Shown here: positions 1-7,921 of the stretch, piece by piece
Numbering within the stretch: the stretch's first letter is position 1
How the letters are laid out: every line of letters begins with the position of its first letter
Assembly: GCA_022736495.1 (NCBI GenBank)
Contig: DZCR01000014.1
Coordinates: forward strand, 1 to 33,058
Direction: 5' to 3'
DNA from: Desulfobacca acetoxidans
GTDB lineage: Bacteria; Desulfobacterota; Desulfobaccia; Desulfobaccales; 0-14-0-80-60-11
DNA length: 33,058 bases
Notes under the pieces: model-generated
Told to the model about the DNA's origin: nothing
Seen by the model: the letters and a program-made list of their open reading frames with translations, nothing else
Databases searched by the model: none
Translations under genes and position numbers: made by a program

Positions 1-261
1 GCCGGTTGTCGAAGTCCAGCAAGACGATCTGCTGCCAGGTGCCCAGAAGCGGGCGGCCCGCAAATCGTTGACCACGCCGGACTCGAATTCGATAGTACTC
101 AAGGCCGCGGTGGACCCGGATATGAACAAAGTGAGTAGACCCTCAGCCACCCCGGTTGCTTCCACGTGGGCGGTCACGGCCTCCGTAAGGTCCAGGATGT
201 CGGTCCCGGCGGTGGTGTTGACTTCCAGGGTAAAAGCTTCCAGCAAGAACATCGTGATCAT
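1..261 (-). pseudogene. yjbQ: YjbQ/UPF0047 family protein, internally deleted and frameshifted; runs off the left edge
   Basis: Reading leftward from an ATG at 261, the frame gives a recognisable YjbQ N-terminus with the family block FISGSTAALSTIEFESG, and is clear as far as VVNDL at about position 61. From about position 58 the family's C-terminal block GRPLLGTWQQIVLLDFDN appears in a different frame. In intact family members (about 135-140 residues) some 50 residues lie between these two blocks, including the conserved histidine-rich segment. This copy therefore carries an internal deletion that is not a multiple of three. YjbQ proteins are small soluble proteins reported to have weak thiamine-phosphate synthase activity. 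No clear ribosome binding site precedes the ATG. Alternatives are an assembly error or a programmed event; neither would restore the missing residues. The gene continues past the window edge, so its end is not seen. Confidence 0.75.
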
Positions 262-379
262 AGATATTAGCAAAATCCTGGGTGAACTACAAGTTTTCAA
301 TAGGTTTGAGGATTCTCGGAAATTTTTTTTAGAGAGGGTTGAGGCAAGCCTCGAAGGAGGCGGGAGACAAGCCCTTGTA

Positions 380-610
380 TTATTCGTCCAGCAGGCGTTG
401 ATAATCCGCCGGGCTCAAGCCTAAGTCGCGCAGTATTTTACGGAGCAAAGGTCTGACAATAACCTGGGAACCGTGGTCCGGGATAACCACCACGCGACCG
501 GAAGGATGGCGGAAGACATTATGGCTGCCTTCGCCCCTGACCCAATGAAAGCCGGCAACTGCGGCCACCTTTTTTAAATCCTGGTAAGGGACCAGGCGCA
601 GCCTGGTCAC
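380..610 (-). CDS. hicA: HicA-family toxin (type II TA, mRNA interferase)
   Basis: This 76-residue protein fits the HicA family, small double-stranded-RNA-binding-fold proteins that cleave mRNA and are held inactive by HicB. The segment EGSHNVFRHPSGR around residues 27-39 carries the catalytic-type histidine (His30) in its usual Gly-Ser-His setting, followed by the basic and hydrophobic strand VVVIPDHGSQVI. The remainder, RPLLRKILRDLGLSPADY, matches the usual C-terminal helix (typically K.G.L..ILK..G....EF/Y). The start overlaps the stop of the upstream hicB by 4 bp, so the two are translationally coupled. The order here is antitoxin first, toxin second. The family assignment is firm; toxicity is inferred. 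Confidence 0.85.
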   Translation of the reverse strand: MTRLRLVPYQDLKKVAAVAGFHWVRGEGSHNVFRHPSGRVVVIPDHGSQVIVRPLLRKILRDLGLSPADYQRLLDE

Positions 611-825
611 GCCGGAATCTCCACCTGCCAGGTACCCACAAAGGCCGATAGTGGTTCTTCCACGTCGCCGCCTTTAAGGTAAGCGGCAATGGCCTCCCGT
701 ATATTGGCTTCCAGGGAAGGAAGATCGGGCGCCTGAGTATAACAACCCGGCAATTCCACCACTTCGCCCACCAGCCAACCGCTTTCCGGGTCACGTTCCA
801 CCACGACGGTGAAGGATTTTTTCAT
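607..825 (-). CDS. hicB: HicB-family antitoxin
   Basis: This 72-residue protein has the HicB RNase H-like fold signature: FTVVVERDPESGWLVGEVVELPGC (E-ELPGC replacing the common D-LPGC), then a helix with SLEANIREAIAAYL. It lacks a separate C-terminal ribbon-helix-helix or HTH domain, as in many short HicB proteins, so any DNA binding for autoregulation is not evident from sequence. It lies directly upstream of hicA with a 4-bp overlap and should neutralise that toxin by direct binding. The ATG at 825 is preceded by a modest GGCGGGC stretch. No strong promoter was recognised between 826 and the remnant at 1050. Confidence 0.8.
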   Translation of the reverse strand: MKKSFTVVVERDPESGWLVGEVVELPGCYTQAPDLPSLEANIREAIAAYLKGGDVEEPLSAFVGTWQVEIPA

Positions 826-1051
826 ATGCCCGCCATCGAAAGACCAAAACCAATTTTATCCGACCCTACCTAGTGGTATATTACGCCAAAAAGTGGAAAC
901 GGCCAACTTAATTTAGGGAAGGCCTGCATGAGAGATGGTAGCGCGGACGGCGGCCCAAACCCGGAGGAGGAGTATAAGAACAAAACCGCGCCGCGGCCCG
1001 ACTGCTTTGACCAGGATGGTCGACTTGGGTTTATCGAGCGCGCCGGCGCAT

Positions 1052-1079
1052 AAAAAAAAGGGTGTCATCCTTGACACCC
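1052..1079 (-). terminator. Rho-independent terminator (leftward)
   Basis: An 8-bp perfect stem GGGTGTCA/TGACACCC with a 4-nt loop is followed on the minus strand by eight T residues (A run at 1052-1059 on the plus strand). It lies just after the VPLPG-type C-terminus of the decayed gene to its right, and was presumably that gene's terminator. Confidence 0.85.
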
Positions 1080-1442
1080 AGGGCCCGTTTCCTCCTGCCA
1101 TAACCCATCAGCCGCACCAAGCCCCCGCCCAGGAGCAGCAGGGCCCCGGGCAGAGGAACCTGGCAGCACGAGGTAGTGAAATATACGTTGTCAACGCCGA
1201 CATAATCTACGTTAGGAACATCATGCCCCGTAAACAGGACGGCAAAAACTGAGATGCAACCGTCACACTCCGGGATATTCGCCGAAATGCCACCATCTTT
1301 ATACGGATAAGTATGTTCATCCACGTCCCCCTGTGTCACCGCCGGTCCAGCCATAGACCCCATAGTTCAGGGTATCTTCGTTCACGTACTTAAAAGACAA
1401 CGTATCCAGGGGGACAAGACTGGACACCAGGCCGGGTTTCTA
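1080..1442 (-). pseudogene. 3' remnant of a VPLPG/PEP-CTERM-type surface or exported protein
   Basis: On the minus strand one frame (1442 to about 1325) encodes VPLDTLSFKYVNEDTLNYGV and continues to a TGA. A second frame resumes with TYPYKDGGISANIPECDGC and ends in VPLPGALLLLGGGLVRLMG followed by YGRRKRA. That end is a classic tripartite sorting signal: a short VPLPG motif, a hydrophobic helix and an Arg-rich tail, as in PEP-CTERM/VPLPG proteins handled by exosortase-type systems. The frame change between the parts, a stop immediately before the first part, and loss of the natural stop (the frame reads through the terminator at 1052-1079 to about 1031) show it is dead. The 25-bp repeats begin right where the recognisable gene ends. 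The ectodomain is too short to name. Confidence 0.7.
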
Positions 1443-1445
1443 GGC

Positions 1446-1520
1446 CTTCCCGAGAGGTCGGGCTTTAGTCCTTGCCGAGAGGTCAAGCTTTAGTCCTTGC
1501 CGAGAGGTCAAGCTTTAGTC
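1446..1520. repeat. 25-bp tandem repeat, three copies
   Basis: Three head-to-tail 25-bp units lie at 1446-1470, 1471-1495 and 1496-1520. Units 2 and 3 are identical. Unit 1 differs at three or four bases, which turn CCGAGAGGTCAAG into the self-complementary CCCGAGAGGTCGGG. All share GAGAGGTC and GCTTTAGTC. A partial fourth unit (CTTGAC) merges with the putative lysS -35 box. There are no unique spacers, so this is not a CRISPR array. It resembles a small minisatellite formed by slippage. Confidence 0.9.
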
Positions 1521-1521
1521 C

Positions 1522-1550
1522 TTGACTAAGAGCCGGGAATAATCTAAAAA
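1522..1550 (+). promoter_or_regulatory. possible sigma70-type promoter for the lysS-lol-bam block
   Basis: TTGACT (1522-1527) is separated by 17 nt from TAAAAA (1545-1550), about 50 nt before the lysS ATG. The -35 box is good and the -10 box is poor. The last 25-bp repeat ends two bases before the -35 box, so slippage there would change sequence immediately upstream of the promoter. Inference from sequence only. Confidence 0.35.
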
Positions 1551-1600
1551 ATGCTAGTTTAAGGAAAAATTCTCACGGCTGACCGGCAGGCTGAAATCGC

Positions 1601-3085
1601 ATGGCACAATCCGATAATATTCGCACCCAGCGCTTGCAGAAGCTTGATGAGCTGAGGGCGCAGGGCCTTGAGCCCTTTTATAACCGTTTCGTTCCCAGCC
1701 ATACCATCGCCCAGGTGTTAGAGGAATTCGGCGCCCTGGGCGGTCCCGAGTTGGAGGCCCTGGACCAGACTTTTCATGTGGCCGGCCGGCTCATGCTCTT
1801 GCGGGAGTTCGGCAAGGCCAGCTTCTGCCACATCCAGGACGGCACCAGCCGCATCCAGGCCTACGTGCAGAAACAGGTGCTGGGGGCGGAGGAGTTCGCC
1901 CTGTTCAAGCGCTTGGACCTGGGAGACATCGTGGGGTTCACCGGCGCCCTGTTCCGCACCAAGACCGGGGAACTCACCCTGGCGGTGTCCAAATTCGTCC
2001 TCTTGACCAAGGCGCTCTTGCCTTTGCCGGAAAAATACCACGGTTTAACCGACGTCGAGACCCGGTATCGCCAGCGCTATCTTGATCTGATGGTCAACCC
2101 CCAGGTGCGGGAGGTTTTTGTCAAGCGCTCGGCGATTATCAGTCTGATGCGGCAATTTCTGGAGGCCCGGGGCTTCCTGGAAGTGGAAACCCCCATGATG
2201 CAGCCCATTCCCGGGGGGGCCACGGCCCGGCCCTTCGTCACCCATCACCAGGCCCTGGACATGACCCTGTACCTGAGGATCGCGCCGGAACTCTATCTGA
2301 AGCGCCTGGTGATAGGCGGCTTCGACCGGGTCTTCGAAATCAACCGGAACTTCCGCAACGAAGGCCTGTCCATCCAGCACAACCCGGAATTCACCATGCT
2401 GGAGTTTTACCAGGCCTATGCTACCTATGAGGACCTGATGCGGCTCACCGAAGAGCTGATCGCCCACGTGGCCCAGGAGGTTTTGGGCAGCACCCGGCTG
2501 CTCTACCAGGGGGTGGAGATCGACCTCACCCCGCCCTGGACCCGGCTTGACTTGCGGGAGTCCCTGAGCCAAATCGGGGGCATACCCGTGGAAGTAGTGC
2601 GGGACCGGCAGGCCCTGGTGAACCTGGCCAAAGCAGAGGGGGTCATCCTACGCGCCGGCGAAGGCTACGGCCGGGCTCTGACAAAACTCTTTGACCTCAA
2701 GGTGGAAGCCCGCCTGCAGCAGCCCACCTTTATCCTGGGCTACCCCCGGGAGACTTCGCCTTTGTCCCGGGGCAGCGACCTGGACCCGGAGGTGGTGGAT
2801 CGCTTCGAGCTGTTCATTGCCGGGCGGGAGCTGGCCAACGCCTTTTCCGAGCTCAACGATCCGGTGGACCAGCGCCAGCGCTTCGAAAAACAGCTGGCCG
2901 CCCACGAGGCCGGGGATGAAGAGGAGCCCCATGCCCTGGACGAGGACTACATCACCGCGCTGGAGCAGGGCCTGCCCCCCACCGCCGGGGAAGGCATCGG
3001 CGTTGACCGGCTGGTGATGCTCCTGACGGATTCGCCCTCCATCCGGGACGTCATTTTATTCCCGCTCCTCAGACCGGAGAGGTAA
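1601..3085 (+). CDS. lysS: lysyl-tRNA synthetase, class II
   Basis: Charges tRNA-Lys with lysine in the cytoplasm. The 494-residue length is usual for bacterial LysRS. Residues about 1-145 form the N-terminal OB-fold anticodon-binding domain (VAGRLMLLREFGKASFCHIQD near 60-80). The class II catalytic domain follows. It has motif 1 around GFLEVETPMMQPIPGG (191-206), motif 2 FRNEGLSIQHNPEFTMLE (251-268) and motif 3 GEGIGVDRLVMLLTD near the C-terminus with its invariant Arg. The stop is one base before the TTG start of lolC/E, so lysS heads the lolCD operon, an arrangement seen in several proteobacteria. The Shine-Dalgarno before the ATG is weak. Confidence 0.97.
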   Translation: MAQSDNIRTQRLQKLDELRAQGLEPFYNRFVPSHTIAQVLEEFGALGGPELEALDQTFHVAGRLMLLREFGKASFCHIQDGTSRIQAYVQKQVLGAEEFALFKRLDLGDIVGFTGALFRTKTGELTLAVSKFVLLTKALLPLPEKYHGLTDVETRYRQRYLDLMVNPQVREVFVKRSAIISLMRQFLEARGFLEVETPMMQPIPGGATARPFVTHHQALDMTLYLRIAPELYLKRLVIGGFDRVFEINRNFRNEGLSIQHNPEFTMLEFYQAYATYEDLMRLTEELIAHVAQEVLGSTRLLYQGVEIDLTPPWTRLDLRESLSQIGGIPVEVVRDRQALVNLAKAEGVILRAGEGYGRALTKLFDLKVEARLQQPTFILGYPRETSPLSRGSDLDPEVVDRFELFIAGRELANAFSELNDPVDQRQRFEKQLAAHEAGDEEEPHALDEDYITALEQGLPPTAGEGIGVDRLVMLLTDSPSIRDVILFPLLRPER

Positions 3086-3086
3086 A

Positions 3087-4328
3087 TTGACCTTGGGTTT
3101 CTTCGAGTCATTCGTAGCCCTGCGGCTGCTCCGGGGAGTCAAGCGCCAAAAAGGTTTTCTGTCCCTGTCCACCTTCATCTCCGTGGCCGGGGTGATGGTG
3201 GGGGTCATGGCCCTGATTGTGGTCATCGGGGTGATGACCGGTTTTGATCTGGACTTGAAGAAAAAAATTCTCAGCGTCAACGCCCACATCATTGTGCTCA
3301 AGCACGGGGCCAGCCTCACGGACGAGGAGCAGGTGGCCGCCAGAATCAAGGACGTCCCCGGCGTGGTTTCGGTTGATCCCTTTATCTATACCCAGGTGAT
3401 GTACTCCTCCCCGGGCAACATCGCGGGCGGGGTCATCCGGGGGCTGGACCTTGCCACCATCCGCCAGGGAGGCCCCCCCGCCCTGAACGTGGTGCAGGGG
3501 AAATTCGCCGACCTGGCGGAAGGGGAACCCGGGGAGCCGCCCCGGGCCGCCATCGGCAACGAACTGGCCCGCAACCTCAACCTCTCGGTAGGGGACTATC
3601 TGAACGTCATCTCGCCCTTGGGGACCTTAACGCCCATGGGGAGGTTGCCCCGGATGAAGGCCTTTCGGGTCAGCGCGATTTTTCACTCCGGCATGTACGA
3701 ATTCGATTCCTCCCTGGTCTACACCAGCATCCCGGCCCTCCAGGAATTTCTGGGCCTGGGCCATCGGGTCACCGGCCTGGAAGTGGAGATCAAAGATATC
3801 TATGCCGCGGCGCACCTGGCGGAGGTCATCCAGAAGAAGCTGGGCCCGCCCTTTTACACCCGCAACTGGATCTATATGAACCGCAGTCTTTTTGCCGCCC
3901 TGAAGTTAGAGAAGATCGCCATGTTCATCATCCTGACCCTGATCATTCTAGTGGCGGCCTTCGGCATTGCCTCGACGCTGTTCATGATGGTCATGAAAAA
4001 GACCCGGGATATCGCCATTCTCAAGTCCATGGGGGCCACTCGCCAGAGCATCATGAAGATTTTTATCTTCAACGGGCTGGTCATCGGGGCCCTGGGCACG
4101 CTGGGCGGCCTGGGGCTGGGCCTGGGGCTCTGCGCCATCCTGAAAGAGTATCAGTTTATCAAGCTGCCCCGGGATGTCTATTACATCTCCACCCTGCCGG
4201 TGACGGTGCAGGTGCCGGATGTGCTGTCCATCATCGTCGCGGCCATGGCCATCAGCTTCCTGGCCACCCTCTACCCCGCCTGGCAGGCGGCGCGTTTGGA
4301 CCCGGTGGAGGCCATCAGGTATGAATAA
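3087..4328 (+). CDS. lolC: lipoprotein-releasing ABC transporter, permease subunit (LolC/LolE family)
   Basis: Membrane subunit of the Lol complex, which extracts mature lipoproteins from the inner membrane for transfer to the periplasmic carrier LolA. The 413-residue protein has the family layout. A first transmembrane helix lies at about 28-50 (SVAGVMVGVMALIVVIGVMTG). A large periplasmic MacB-PCD-like domain occupies about 51-270. Three more helices lie in the FtsX-like C-terminal part, including KIAMFIILTLIILVAAFGIA, and the conserved cytoplasmic stretch TRDIAILKSMGATRQSIMKIF sits between helices. Only one permease gene is present, so the complex is probably a LolC/E-type homodimer with two LolD. 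The start is TTG at 3087, with GGAGAGG 4 nt upstream. Confidence 0.93.
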   Translation: MTLGFFESFVALRLLRGVKRQKGFLSLSTFISVAGVMVGVMALIVVIGVMTGFDLDLKKKILSVNAHIIVLKHGASLTDEEQVAARIKDVPGVVSVDPFIYTQVMYSSPGNIAGGVIRGLDLATIRQGGPPALNVVQGKFADLAEGEPGEPPRAAIGNELARNLNLSVGDYLNVISPLGTLTPMGRLPRMKAFRVSAIFHSGMYEFDSSLVYTSIPALQEFLGLGHRVTGLEVEIKDIYAAAHLAEVIQKKLGPPFYTRNWIYMNRSLFAALKLEKIAMFIILTLIILVAAFGIASTLFMMVMKKTRDIAILKSMGATRQSIMKIFIFNGLVIGALGTLGGLGLGLGLCAILKEYQFIKLPRDVYYISTLPVTVQVPDVLSIIVAAMAISFLATLYPAWQAARLDPVEAIRYE

Positions 4329-4384
4329 AAGACGGTTTGCAGTTTCCAGTTGGCATTGTGCAAAGAAAAAAGCCGAAAATGGGG

Positions 4385-4430
4385 CAAGGAGCGAAAATCG
4401 GAAACTGAAAACCTTCATTGACGCTCCTTG
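4385..4430. repeat. imperfectly nested inverted repeats in the lolC-lolD gap
   Basis: CAAGGAGCG (4385-4393) is matched by CGCTCCTTG (4422-4430) with a 28-nt loop. A second pair, CAGTTTCC (4340-4347) and GGAAACTG (4400-4407), interleaves with it, so the two hairpins cannot both form fully. There is no T tract, so it is not a simple terminator. It may set relative expression of permease and ATPase, or be a decayed repeat. Confidence 0.4.
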
Positions 4431-4467
4431 GGGAAAGTGATAAGGTGGCTTACCGTCTGGGAAAGCG

Positions 4468-5169
4468 ATGACAGAAGAGATAATCCCTCAGAGCCCGGTG
4501 AAGATCGAGATCAGAGGGCTGGTTAAAAACTTTCGGCACAACGGCGTCCAGGTGGAAGTGCTCACCGGGGTGGATTTGGATATTCGCCCGGGTGAGACCC
4601 TGGCGGTGGTGGGGGCATCGGGTGTAGGGAAATCGACGCTGCTGCACATCCTGGGAACCCTGGAGCGCCCCAGCGCCGGGAAGGTGCTCTGGGAGACCCA
4701 AGACGTCTTCGCCCTGGATGACCGGTCCCTGGCAGCCTTTCGCAATCACAAGGTGGGGTTTGTGTTTCAATTTCACCATCTGCTAGCCGAATTCAATGCC
4801 CTGGAAAATGTGATGATGCCGGCGCTCATTGCCCGGCTGCCGCAAGCCGTCGCCCGGGAACAGGCCGAGGCGATTTTGACGCGGGTGGGACTAAAGGAGC
4901 GTTTGACCCACCGGGTCTCCACCCTGTCCGGCGGCGAGCAGCAGCGGGTGGCAGTGGCCCGGGCCCTGGTGCTGGGGCCGGAGGTGCTTCTGGCCGATGA
5001 GCCCACCGGCAACCTGGACCCCAAAAGCGGGGGGCGGGTGCAGGAGCTCATCATGGAACTGAACCGCGAACGGGGCCTCACCTCGGTCATCGTCACCCAT
5101 AATTTAGAAATGGCCCGGGCCCTGGATCGGCAGATCACCCTGCTGGAAGGCAAAGCAGTATTTTTATAG
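4468..5169 (+). CDS. lolD: lipoprotein-releasing ABC transporter, ATP-binding subunit LolD
   Basis: ATPase that powers lipoprotein release together with the preceding LolC/E permease. All ABC motifs are visible in 233 residues: Walker A GASGVGKST (49-57), Q-loop near FQFHH (100-104), signature LSGGEQQ (153-159), Walker B VLLADE (173-178), D-loop, and H-loop His211 in VTHNLEMA. The length and the MacB/LolD-type insert are typical. It is separated from lolC by about 140 bp rather than overlapping, and is followed 14 nt later by bamA, so lipoprotein export and outer-membrane protein assembly are probably co-transcribed. Confidence 0.95.
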   Translation: MTEEIIPQSPVKIEIRGLVKNFRHNGVQVEVLTGVDLDIRPGETLAVVGASGVGKSTLLHILGTLERPSAGKVLWETQDVFALDDRSLAAFRNHKVGFVFQFHHLLAEFNALENVMMPALIARLPQAVAREQAEAILTRVGLKERLTHRVSTLSGGEQQRVAVARALVLGPEVLLADEPTGNLDPKSGGRVQELIMELNRERGLTSVIVTHNLEMARALDRQITLLEGKAVFL

Positions 5170-5183
5170 GGAGATTAAAGAAC

Positions 5184-7841
5184 TTGCCACGACGCCTGAT
5201 CGTTGTATCTCTCCTGGTGGTGTTAGCTTTGACGGCCTCTGGACCCGCCCGGGCCCAGGAGCAGGAACTGGTCTTCAAAAAAGTCGCGGTATTCCCCTTT
5301 GCCATCGCCAGCAAAGAACCTCTGGCTCATCTGGGAGATAAGATCAGCCAGGAGATTCGGGAACGTTTGAAGGCCGACGGCTTCACCCTCATTGCCCCAG
5401 AGGACATCAAACAGGAAGTCTCCCAACTTGCGGAACCCCTGAATGACGGCGCCGCCCAGCAAATCGGCCGGAAACTGGGCGCCGATATAGTTATCTGGGG
5501 CACGTTGATCAAGGTGGGGGACGCCCTCTCCCTGGAAGCCCGGATGCTGGACCTGACCGGCAAGATGCCGGTCACGGTCTTGAAACTGCAAGGTTCGGGG
5601 CTGGCGTCCTTAAGCGGCCTTTCTCGCCAGGCGGCCCAGGAACTGAGCCTCAAGATTCTGGGCAAAGAGAAGATTGTCCGCATTGTCTTCAAGGGCAACC
5701 GCCGCATCGAAAGGGACGCCATTCTCGGAGTGATGCAAACCCGGGAAGGGGAGATCCTGTCGCCGGCCCACGTCCGGGAAGACTTGAAGGCCATTTATAA
5801 GATGGGCTATTTTACCGACGTCCGGATGGATATCAGCGACACCCCGGAGGGCCGGGTGCTGACCGTCATAGTGAAAGAAAAGCCTTCCATCAAAGAGATC
5901 ATGGTGGAAGGCAACCGCAAGATCAAAAAGGATAAAATCCTAGAGGCCATGAATCTGAAGCCCTTTTCCGTGGCTTCGGAAGGCGCTATCAAGGAAGACA
6001 TCAATAAAGTCGAACAGATGTATCGGGAAAAGGGTTATTACGATGCCCGCATTACCCATGACCTGGTGCCGGTGGGCGAACATGAAGTCAATTTAGTGCT
6101 CCATGTCAATGAAGGCGGCAAACTGGCCATCAAAGACATTGAATTCGAAGGCAACAAGGCCTTCAGTTCCAAGGAGCTCCGGAAGGTGATGGAGACCAAA
6201 GAGCGAGGCTTTTATCTGGTCGCTTTGATCACCGGAGCCGGGAAGCTGAATAAGGACACGCTGGAACGGGATCTGGAGAAAGTTTCCTCGTTTTACTACA
6301 ACCATGGTTATATCAGGGCCAAAATCGGGGAACCCAAAATCGACATGAAGGGCGGGTGGATTTATATCACTATCCCGGTGCAGGAGGGTCCCCAATACCA
6401 TGTGGGCAAAATTGATGTGACCGGCGATCTCCTGGATGACAAGACCAAGCTCCTGGAGATGCTGAAGACCCCCAAAGGGGAGGTCTACAGCCGGGAGAAG
6501 TTGCAGGAGGATCTCACCGCCCTGGCTGATTTCTACGCCGACCGCGGCTATGCCAACGCCGACATCGTGCCCCTCATTAAAGAGAACAATGAAAGTCTGA
6601 CCGTTGATGTCAATTTCGACATTCATAAAGGCCAACAGGTCTATTTCGAACGCATCGATATCAGCGGCAACATCAAGACCCGGGACAAGGTGATCCGCCG
6701 AGAACTCCGGGTTTACGAACAGGAGCTCTTCAGCGCCACCAATCTTAAGGAAAGCATCAAGAACCTGAGGCGCCTGGAATATTTTGAAGATGTGAATTTC
6801 GCCACTACCCCGGGAAGCGCTCCCAACCGCATGAATCTGAAGATAACCATCAAGGAGCGCCCCACCGGCACCTTCGGGCTCGGCGCGGGTTACAGCACCC
6901 AGGACCGCCTGGTGGGGATGGTGGAGATCAGCCAGAACAACCTGTTCGGCCGGGGCCAGCAAATCAAGATCCAGGGGATCGTCGGCTCCATTTCCCACCG
7001 GTTCAGGGCCTCCTTTGTGGAGCCCTACCTGTTTGATCGGCCTTTAAGTCTGGGGATCGACGCCTTTAACTGGGAGCGGGAATACAGCGAATACACCCGG
7101 GTCAGCAAAGGCGGAACCTTACGGTTGAGTCACCCCCTTAAATGGAAGTACACCCGGCTCTTTTGGATGTACCGCTTTGAGAACGTCCAGCTCAACGACC
7201 TGTTGCCCAATTCCTCGGAGACCCTGAGGCAGGCGGCCAAGATCCATAATACCAGTGCCACCTCCTTCGTGTTCCGGCGGGATTCCCGGGATTCCACCTT
7301 TGCCCCGACCCGCGGTTCGGACAACAGCCTTTCCATGGAGCTAGCCGGGTTGGGAGGCGATGCGGCCTTTGTGCGCTACATTGCTGAAACCGGCTGGTAT
7401 TTCCCGCTCAAATGGAGTTGCGTCGGCTTGCTCCATGCCCGGGCCGGCGGCATGAACAAGTTGAGTTGGGGCCAGATGCCGGCTTACGAGCTGTTCTATT
7501 TGGGCGGCATTGACACCATCCGGGGCTTTAAATATGCTGAAATCAGCCCCCGGGACCCGGTCACCAATGAACGCATCGGCGGCCCCCGCTTCCTGCAATT
7601 TAACAGTGAACTCCGGTTCCCCTTGCTGAAAAAGTTGGGCCTCACCGGCACGATCTTCTTTGATGCCGGTAATGTCTATGGTCCCAACTATATCGGACCG
7701 TTTTTACGCACCAGCGCCGGGGTCGGGTTTCGCTGGTTCTCCCCCATGGGCCCCCTGCGGGTGGAATGGGGTTATAATCTGTCGCAACACCCGGATGAAC
7801 GATCCAGTGCCTGGGAATTTACCATGGGCGGCACTTTCTAA
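5184..7841 (+). CDS. bamA: outer membrane protein assembly factor BamA with an extra N-terminal TolB-N/CsgG-like domain
   Basis: Core of the Bam machine that folds beta-barrel proteins into the outer membrane. The 885 residues exceed the usual length of about 760-810. A signal peptide (1-24, ending ARA) is followed by residues about 28-160 with FKKVAVFPFAIAS and GADIVIWGTLIKVGDALSLEARMLD, which resemble the TolB N-terminal or CsgG/FlgO-like fold, not POTRA. Five POTRA repeats follow at about 164-235, 236-309, 314-402, 405-480 and 486-559, each with a GN/G-type turn (FKGNRR, VEGNRK, FEGNKA, VTGDLL, ISGNIK). The Omp85 barrel spans about 562-885, with the loop-6 motif DTIRGF and a terminal Phe. 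The start is TTG at 5184, with GGGAG upstream. The identity is firm; the role of the extra domain is unknown. Confidence 0.95.
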   Translation: MPRRLIVVSLLVVLALTASGPARAQEQELVFKKVAVFPFAIASKEPLAHLGDKISQEIRERLKADGFTLIAPEDIKQEVSQLAEPLNDGAAQQIGRKLGADIVIWGTLIKVGDALSLEARMLDLTGKMPVTVLKLQGSGLASLSGLSRQAAQELSLKILGKEKIVRIVFKGNRRIERDAILGVMQTREGEILSPAHVREDLKAIYKMGYFTDVRMDISDTPEGRVLTVIVKEKPSIKEIMVEGNRKIKKDKILEAMNLKPFSVASEGAIKEDINKVEQMYREKGYYDARITHDLVPVGEHEVNLVLHVNEGGKLAIKDIEFEGNKAFSSKELRKVMETKERGFYLVALITGAGKLNKDTLERDLEKVSSFYYNHGYIRAKIGEPKIDMKGGWIYITIPVQEGPQYHVGKIDVTGDLLDDKTKLLEMLKTPKGEVYSREKLQEDLTALADFYADRGYANADIVPLIKENNESLTVDVNFDIHKGQQVYFERIDISGNIKTRDKVIRRELRVYEQELFSATNLKESIKNLRRLEYFEDVNFATTPGSAPNRMNLKITIKERPTGTFGLGAGYSTQDRLVGMVEISQNNLFGRGQQIKIQGIVGSISHRFRASFVEPYLFDRPLSLGIDAFNWEREYSEYTRVSKGGTLRLSHPLKWKYTRLFWMYRFENVQLNDLLPNSSETLRQAAKIHNTSATSFVFRRDSRDSTFAPTRGSDNSLSMELAGLGGDAAFVRYIAETGWYFPLKWSCVGLLHARAGGMNKLSWGQMPAYELFYLGGIDTIRGFKYAEISPRDPVTNERIGGPRFLQFNSELRFPLLKKLGLTGTIFFDAGNVYGPNYIGPFLRTSAGVGFRWFSPMGPLRVEWGYNLSQHPDERSSAWEFTMGGTF

Positions 7842-7921
7842 ACCGGATAGGTCGTGAGGAACGCTTCCCCATTCAGCCATGGCGGGGAATAACTTTAGTT
7901 CGATAAACTCAGGAGGTTTGC

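Noticed and set aside
913..1101. Small minus-strand open frame near the sorting-signal remnant
   Set aside because: It spans the terminator hairpin and has no homology or start signal that I can support.
1446..1520. Possible CRISPR array
   Set aside because: The 25-bp units are directly adjacent with no spacers, and there are only three copies.
6093..6998. 301-residue minus-strand open frame
   Set aside because: It is antisense to the POTRA region of bamA and has no recognisable protein features.
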